DNA of 10,109 bases from Modestobacter sp. GTDB lineage: Bacteria; Actinomycetota; Actinomycetes; Mycobacteriales; Geodermatophilaceae. Position 1 is the stretch's first letter. Each line of letters starts with the position of its first letter. Below the pieces are notes generated by a model. That model was not told the origin of the DNA. It made no database searches and was given only the letters and a program-made list of their open reading frames with translations. The DNA lies in assembly GCA_025965635.1 (NCBI GenBank), contig JAOPWO010000348.1, positions 1-10,109 of the forward strand. The letters run 5' to 3'. This document shows positions 5,956 to 10,109 of this stretch, one piece after another. Position numbers and translations under genes: made by a program.

Positions 5956-5962
5956 GGTCGGG

Positions 5963-7096
5963 TCAGCCGGCGGCGAAGGCGGCCTTCACCTTGTCCAGGT
6001 TGCCCTTGGAGATCTCGCCCACCTGGTCGATCGGGAACTGCTTGAGCTGGTCGAGCTCGTTGACCGAGGGGTAGCCCTCGGGCGCCGGGCTGTCGGGCAT
6101 CAGCGGGTAGTAGCCGACGTCCGAGGCGGCCTGCTGACCCTCGGGGGTGAACAGCCAGGTCATCAGCAGCTTGGCCGCGTTGGGGTTCGGGGCGTCGGTG
6201 AGCAGGCCGAGGTAGTGCGGGGAGATGTGCGCCCCGCCCTCGGTCGGGAAGACGAAGGCCACCGGGGCGCCCTGCGCCTTGTCCCGCAGGTAGAAGCTGT
6301 AGGGGTAGAACGGGTTGACCGCGTACTGCCCGGTGGCCACGGCGGCTCCGGCGACGGGGCCCGAGGACTGGAAGGCGATCTGCTGCCCGGCCAGCGCGGC
6401 CAGGTAGTCCTCGGTGTAGCGGCCGTCCCACAGCAGGTGGTTGACGGTGCCGAAGGCGCCACCGTTGCGGGTGACCTCCTCGGCGGTCATCTTCCCCGTC
6501 AACGCGGGGGCGGTCAGGTCGTCCCAGCCCTGGGGCGCGTCGGCCTCCTTCATCAGGTTGGTGTTGTAGACGAACCCGAACGTCGCGCCGGTCGCCGCCG
6601 TCAGGTGGCCGGTCGGGTCGGCGAAGCCGTCGAGGGCCTCGGAGGTCACCGGGCGGAACTCCTGGTACTTGCCCTGCACCAGCTGCGGTGCCACCGAGGT
6701 GTCACCGGCCTGCACCATGTCGGCCACGTGCTGGCCGCTGGCGAACTCCGCCTGGATCTTGGCGTCGAACTCCGGGCCGACCAGGTAGGTGCCGGTGACG
6801 GCGATGTCCGGGAACCGCTGGGAGAAGACCTCGTACAGCTTGGCCTTGTCCTGCTCTCCGGGGCCGTAGACGTTGACCGTCGTCTCCCCGGCCGCCTTGG
6901 CGGCCTCGTACAGGTCCTGCATGGCGGTGACGGCCTCCTCGCCCCCGAGCAGGTCGGCGTCGGTGGTGCTGACCTCCCCCTCGGCCGCCGAGCTGACCTC
7001 CGGGGCGTCGTCCTCACCGGTGCCGCCGCCGCACGCGCTCAACGCGAGCACCAGAGCGCAGGAGATGACCCCCGCGTGCACGAACTTCCTCCGCAT
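5963..7096 (-). CDS. ABC transporter solute-binding lipoprotein (Fe3+-type family 1 fold)
   Basis: A 377-residue extracytoplasmic binding protein. The N-terminus is a lipoprotein signal: charged MRRKFVH, hydrophobic VISCALVLALS and lipobox LSAC with Cys22, then an acidic, Gly/Ser-rich linker. The mature part has the type II periplasmic-binding pattern of the FbpA/extracellular solute-binding family, for example AGETTVNVYGPGEQDKAKLY, FGFVYNTNLM, GWDDLTAPALTGKM, AVATGQYAVNPFYPYSFY and AHISPHYLGLLTDAPNPNAAKLLMTWL. It should be lipid-anchored outside the membrane and deliver ligand to the fused permease encoded just upstream. I chose ATG 7096 because the signal peptide begins there and GAAGGGGC precedes it; an in-frame start at 7138 would add 14 charged residues. 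The family name suggests iron, but the catabolic context suggests an aromatic or other organic acid. Confidence 0.92.
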   Translation of the reverse strand: MRRKFVHAGVISCALVLALSACGGGTGEDDAPEVSSAAEGEVSTTDADLLGGEEAVTAMQDLYEAAKAAGETTVNVYGPGEQDKAKLYEVFSQRFPDIAVTGTYLVGPEFDAKIQAEFASGQHVADMVQAGDTSVAPQLVQGKYQEFRPVTSEALDGFADPTGHLTAATGATFGFVYNTNLMKEADAPQGWDDLTAPALTGKMTAEEVTRNGGAFGTVNHLLWDGRYTEDYLAALAGQQIAFQSSGPVAGAAVATGQYAVNPFYPYSFYLRDKAQGAPVAFVFPTEGGAHISPHYLGLLTDAPNPNAAKLLMTWLFTPEGQQAASDVGYYPLMPDSPAPEGYPSVNELDQLKQFPIDQVGEISKGNLDKVKAAFAAG

Positions 7097-7163
7097 GGTC
7101 TTGCCCCTTCGTCGTGTCGATCTGGTCCAACGGGTCACGGCCGCGGACGACTGCAGGTGCAGC

Positions 7164-7200
7164 GCCCGTGGGCCGGGCTTGTCACCGGCTGCCCACGGGC
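7164..7200 (-). other. Stem-loop spanning the permease stop codon
   Basis: Arms GCCCGTGGGC (7164-7173) and GCCCACGGGC (7191-7200) are perfect reverse complements. A shorter inner CCGG/CCGG pairing (7173-7176 with 7185-7188) can be drawn, sharing base 7173 with the outer stem. The permease TGA (7184-7182) sits in the loop region. It may slow transcription or protect the 3' end between permease and binding-protein segments. In DNA this GC-rich, 10-bp inverted repeats also arise by chance. Confidence 0.4.
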
Positions 7201-8996
7201 TCCGGCTCGGGCTGGTCGGCCACCTGCGGCACCGGGGCGTTGCCCGGGTCGTCCGGCAGGGTGCCGCCGGGGCCGTCGGGAGCGGCGTTGAACCGGCGAC
7301 GCAGCAGCGCCGACAGCCCGCCCATCACGACCAGCCCGATCAGCAGCGCGCCCAGCACGATCACGAACAGCGCGGCGGCGCGGGCCGTCTGTCCCTGGGT
7401 GTAGAGCTCGTAGACCAGCAGCGGCACGGTCGGGTTCTGCGCCGAGGACAGCAGGATCGGGATCGCCAGGTTGCCCGAGATGACGATCGCCACGACGAAC
7501 CAGCCGGCCAGGAAGCTGGGCATGATCAGCGGCAGGACGATGCCGAAGAACATCCGCATCGGCGGCGCCCCGCTGACCCGGGAGGCCTCCTCCAGCTCGC
7601 GGGTGATCTGGCCGATGGCCGGCTGCACCGAGCGGGTGGCGATCGGGATGGCCGCCACGACCAGGCCGGTCATCACCACGATGATCGAGCCGTACAGGTT
7701 GCGCAGACCCGGGATGCTCACGTAGGTCCAGGCGATGCCCAGGCTGAGCACCACGCCGGGCACCGCCCAGGGCAGCCAGGTCAGCAGGTCCAGCAGCCGC
7801 CGCCACCGGGATTCGTTGTGCGCGATGGCGTAGACGATCAGCAGCGCCAGCGCCATCGCGATGAGCCCGCCCACCAGCGCCACCATCAGCGTGGTCTGCA
7901 GCGCGGTGACCGTCGCCGGCTCGTTGAACAGCGTCTCGTAGTTGGTCAGCGAGTAGACGCCCTCGCCGCCGAAGAACGGCTGGAGGCTGCCGAGCACCAG
8001 CTGCAGCAGCGGCAGCAGGATCGCCACCAGCAGGTAGGCGAGGATGAACGCCGTCCCCAGCCACTTCCAGGCGCCGATGTCCCAGGCCTCGGTGCGGTAG
8101 CTCTTGCCCGACACCGTCGTGTACGTGCGCCGGCCCAGCACCTTCCACTGGACGACGACCAGCACCATGACCAGCACGACCAGCAGCAGCGAGAGCGCGC
8201 TGGCGCCGCCGTAGTCGGCGGGGCTGCTGTTGGTGATGTAGCCGTAGATCTGGGTGGAGAAGACGTCGATGCCCGCCGGGGTGCCGAGGAACAGCGGGAC
8301 GTCGAAGGACTCCAGGCCGATGACGAAGTTGAGGATCACCACGCCGGTGATGGCCGGCGCCAGCACCACCAGGTCGATGCCCAGCAGCGTGCGGAGCCGG
8401 CCGGCCCCGGAGACCTGGGCGGCCTCCTCGAGGCTGCGGTCGATCGCCCGGAAGGGGCCGAGCAGGAGCAGGTAGCTGAACGCCGCGCCCTTGACCGTGG
8501 CCACCAGCAGCAGCCCGGCCCAGGAGTTGACGTCGAACAGCGTCCCCTCGCTGCCGGTGAGGTCACGCCAGGTGGTGTTCAGCAGGCCGATGGTGGGGTT
8601 GCCCAGCATCCCCCAGCTGATCGCGTAGAACAGCGGCGGCAGCGCTACGACCAGCACCATCGCCGGGGTCACCAGCGTGCGCAGCGGCGTCGTGGTGCGG
8701 GAGACCATGAAGGCCAGCACGAGCGCGACGACGGTGGCCATGATCGTGCCGCCACCGGACAGCAGCACCGAGTTCTTCAGCGTCTCGTAGGACGCCGGGT
8801 CGGTGTAGGTGCGGGTGAAGGCGTCGAAGGACCACTCGGCGGGCAGGCCGGGCGGCGCGTTCCGGAACGCCCCGATGACCAGCATGAGGATCGGCAGGGC
8901 GAACAGGAACGTGCAGACCACGATGAGCGGCAGGAGCCCCCGGGCCGTGGTGAACGGGCCGGTGCTGGGGGTGCGGGGCCGGCGGACGGTCACCAC
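7182..8996 (-). CDS. ABC transporter permease, fused two-domain (iron/thiamine-type)
   Basis: A 604-residue integral membrane protein built from two homologous permease halves, as in FbpB/ThiP-type importers, so one gene supplies both membrane subunits. Hydrophobic segments include LLPLIVVCTFLFALPILMLV (21-40), about 82-98, 110-127, 160-180, 210-230 and 268-283 in the first half. The second half has 315-337, 368-392, 408-425, 436-453, 486-508 and 542-562. Each half carries an ATPase-docking EAA loop: EEAAQVSGAGRLRTLLGIDL (190-209) and EEASRVSGAPPMRMFFGIVL (469-488). The start is GTG 8996 (or GTG 8993, which overlaps the upstream stop as GTGA), preceded by a perfect AAGGAGGT. Further upstream in the same frame is out-of-frame reading of the thiamine-diphosphate enzyme. 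It ends in a Pro/Glu-rich cytoplasmic tail. Confidence 0.93.
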   Translation of the reverse strand: MVTVRRPRTPSTGPFTTARGLLPLIVVCTFLFALPILMLVIGAFRNAPPGLPAEWSFDAFTRTYTDPASYETLKNSVLLSGGGTIMATVVALVLAFMVSRTTTPLRTLVTPAMVLVVALPPLFYAISWGMLGNPTIGLLNTTWRDLTGSEGTLFDVNSWAGLLLVATVKGAAFSYLLLLGPFRAIDRSLEEAAQVSGAGRLRTLLGIDLVVLAPAITGVVILNFVIGLESFDVPLFLGTPAGIDVFSTQIYGYITNSSPADYGGASALSLLLVVLVMVLVVVQWKVLGRRTYTTVSGKSYRTEAWDIGAWKWLGTAFILAYLLVAILLPLLQLVLGSLQPFFGGEGVYSLTNYETLFNEPATVTALQTTLMVALVGGLIAMALALLIVYAIAHNESRWRRLLDLLTWLPWAVPGVVLSLGIAWTYVSIPGLRNLYGSIIVVMTGLVVAAIPIATRSVQPAIGQITRELEEASRVSGAPPMRMFFGIVLPLIMPSFLAGWFVVAIVISGNLAIPILLSSAQNPTVPLLVYELYTQGQTARAAALFVIVLGALLIGLVVMGGLSALLRRRFNAAPDGPGGTLPDDPGNAPVPQVADQPEPEPVGSR

Positions 8997-10109
8997 GCCT
9001 GACCACCTCCTTCCGGTGCGGCGGCCGGGTCGACCGCGGTCGGGGTGGGCGCGGTCGGGGTGGACGGCGCCCGCGGGCCGGTGAGGACCTCGACGAGGGT
9101 GGGGCCACTGGCGGCGAGAGCCCCGGCGAGCGCCTCCGCCAGGCCATCGGTGCCGTCGACCCGCCGGGCCGGGACGCCGAACGCCCGGGCCGCGGCGGCG
9201 ATGTCCAGACCGGCGATGTCGGTGCCGGGCCAGTCCTCCAGCTCGGCCGCCGCACCGTCGAAGCGGCTCAGCGCCGAGGCCACCGCGCTGTAGGTCCGGT
9301 TGTTCAGCACGACGAAGGTGACCGGGATGCCTGCGCGGGCTGCGGTCCACAGCGCCGGCAGCCCGAACTGGAAGGACCCGTCGCCGAGCAGGCAGACCAC
9401 CCGGCGCCCGGGCTCCGCGAGCGCCACCCCCAGTGCGGCGCCCATCCCCCAGCCGAGCGAGCCCGACACCGAGGACAGCAGCTGAGCCGGGCGGGTGGTG
9501 CGCAGCCCGCGCAGCAGCGGGACGGTCGCGGTGGTCGCGTCCAGCACGACGGTCGCGTCAGCGGCCGCGACGGCGTCGGCGATCGATCCCACCACCGGGC
9601 CGAGCCCGACGTGGCCGGGGAACCGTTCGGCCGCGTCCGGCCGGCGCACCGGGTCCCCGGCGGGCGGGGAGCCGGCGACCGGGGTGCTCGACCCGATGGC
9701 GACGCCGTCGGGCAGCGCGGCCAGGAGGTCGGCCAGCGCGAGCGCCGGATCGCCGACCAGCGGGACATCCACCGGGTGGAGCCGGCCGACCTCGGCGGCG
9801 TCGGGGTGCAGGTGCACGAGTCGGGCGTCCGCGGGCAGGTCGTCGGCGCCGCCGGCCTCGAACTCGGTGAAGACGCGGCTGCCGAGGAACGCGACCACGT
9901 CGGCGTCCCGGACGGCGGGGTGCCCGGGGTCGTAGAGCCCGGCGGCCAGCGGGTGCGAGGTGGGGACGGTGGAGGCCAGGAAGTCCCGGCGACCGTCGGT
10001 GAGGACCGGTGCCCCCAGCCGCTCGGCCAGCGCCAGCAGCTCGCCGGTGGCCCGGCGGCGCGCTATCTCCCCGCCGGCGACGAGCACCGGGCGCCGCGCT
10101 CCGGCCAGC
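8990..10109 (-). CDS. Thiamine-diphosphate-dependent enzyme, benzoylformate decarboxylase-like (5' end beyond window)
   Basis: About 372 C-terminal residues are visible; the N-terminal Pyr domain, with its catalytic Glu, lies outside. Counting from GTG 10087 as residue 1, the central domain starts in the preceding LAGARRP and includes VLVAGGEIARR and VVAFLGSRVFTEF (64-76). The C-terminal domain binds thiamine diphosphate and Mg: SGSLGWGMGAALG (208-220), GDGSFQFGLPALWTAARAGI (235-254) and VVLNNRTYSAV (259-269). This is a standard GDG-X(about 25)-NN motif. The ALWTAA...VLNNRTY pattern most resembles benzoylformate decarboxylase and related 2-oxoacid decarboxylases rather than acetolactate synthase. 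It may decarboxylate an aromatic 2-oxo acid entering the pathway; that is inference. The tail is Pro/Thr/Ala-rich. Its stop overlaps the permease start, so enzyme and transporter are translationally coupled. Confidence 0.88.
   Translation of the reverse strand, partial: LAGARRPVLVAGGEIARRRATGELLALAERLGAPVLTDGRRDFLASTVPTSHPLAAGLYDPGHPAVRDADVVAFLGSRVFTEFEAGGADDLPADARLVHLHPDAAEVGRLHPVDVPLVGDPALALADLLAALPDGVAIGSSTPVAGSPPAGDPVRRPDAAERFPGHVGLGPVVGSIADAVAAADATVVLDATTATVPLLRGLRTTRPAQLLSSVSGSLGWGMGAALGVALAEPGRRVVCLLGDGSFQFGLPALWTAARAGIPVTFVVLNNRTYSAVASALSRFDGAAAELEDWPGTDIAGLDIAAAARAFGVPARRVDGTDGLAEALAGALAASGPTLVEVLTGPRAPSTPTAPTPTAVDPAAAPEGGGQAW
9005..9012 (-). promoter_or_regulatory. Consensus ribosome binding site of the permease
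   Basis: AAGGAGGT on the minus strand, 8 nt before GTG 8996 and 11 nt before GTG 8993, inside the last codons of the upstream enzyme. It is the strongest Shine-Dalgarno in the window and supports the first GTG by spacing. Confidence 0.8.
9036..9063. repeat. Short direct repeat in the C-terminal tail of the thiamine-diphosphate enzyme
   Basis: GCGGTCGGGGTGG occurs at 9036-9048 and again at 9051-9063 (period 15). On the coding strand it gives the repeated TPTA units in the low-complexity tail TPTAPTPTAVDP. It is probably slippage in a poorly constrained tail. Confidence 0.6.

Noticed and set aside
7097..7138. Earlier start for the binding lipoprotein at 7138
   Set aside because: It would place 14 charged residues ahead of a complete lipoprotein signal peptide, while ATG 7096 has a good Shine-Dalgarno.
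4727..7291. Very long plus-strand open frame (854 codons)
   Set aside because: Antisense to the LigJ-like, binding-protein and dioxygenase genes. Composition is Val/Gly/Arg/His-rich with no domain, as expected for a shadow frame in GC-rich DNA.
6873..9002. Plus-strand open frame of 709 codons
   Set aside because: Mirror of the permease gene. Its Gln/His/Arg/Asp-rich sequence is the antisense of hydrophobic codons.
8997..9350. Upstream extension of the permease frame to ATG 9350
   Set aside because: The extension is Arg/Gly/Pro-rich, out of frame with the clearly coding thiamine-diphosphate enzyme, and a consensus Shine-Dalgarno sits just before GTG 8996.
1..10109. Mobile element, phage or defence genes
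   Set aside because: No transposase, integrase, terminal repeats or defence domains seen; base composition is uniform and all genes form one catabolic operon.

Overview
The window is very GC-rich, with G or C at nearly every third codon position, GTG starts and frequent 4-nt gene overlaps. This points to an actinobacterium, perhaps of the Geodermatophilaceae or Pseudonocardiaceae type; the family-level guess is weak. Every gene I can support lies on the minus strand, so transcription runs from high to low coordinates, and no regulator, tRNA or rRNA is visible. The long plus-strand reading frames are antisense shadows.

In transcription order, the window starts inside a thiamine-diphosphate enzyme resembling benzoylformate decarboxylase (8990-10109, 5' end outside). 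It overlaps a fused 12-helix-type ABC permease (7182-8996), which is followed by a lipoprotein solute-binding protein (5963-7096). After the binding protein comes a 126-nt gap holding a perfect 18-bp hairpin and a 4 x 15-bp tandem repeat. Next are a LigJ-like 4-oxalomesaconate hydratase (4838-5836), a class III LigB-type extradiol dioxygenase (3745-4824) and the transporter's ATPase (2591-3748). A wrecked FAD aromatic monooxygenase follows (2272-2575; an internal deletion leaves only the two ends). Then come three tandem RraA/HMG-CHA-aldolase-like genes (1505-2179, 846-1508, 205-849) and the N-terminus of an aldehyde dehydrogenase that runs off the window (1-about 208).

Read together, this looks like one long catabolic operon for uptake and meta-cleavage of a trihydroxylated or carboxylated aromatic. 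The ABC transporter would import the compound and the dioxygenase would open the ring. The LigJ-like enzyme would hydrate the 4-oxalomesaconate-type product, and a LigK/GalC-type aldolase would split it into pyruvate and oxaloacetate. No LigA small subunit, LigC dehydrogenase or LigI lactonase is seen, so a gallate-type (or 3-O-methylgallate-type) route fits the visible genes better than the full protocatechuate 4,5-route. The substrate itself is inference.

The main oddities are three. The internally deleted monooxygenase is now accidentally in frame with the third aldolase. The three aldolase paralogues differ (Glu, Asp, Gly) at the first acidic position of the D-X20-R-D motif. The SBP-distal hairpin and tandem repeat probably sets transporter against enzyme expression. 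None of the components is a new family; the novelty lies in their arrangement and in the divergence of the aldolases.
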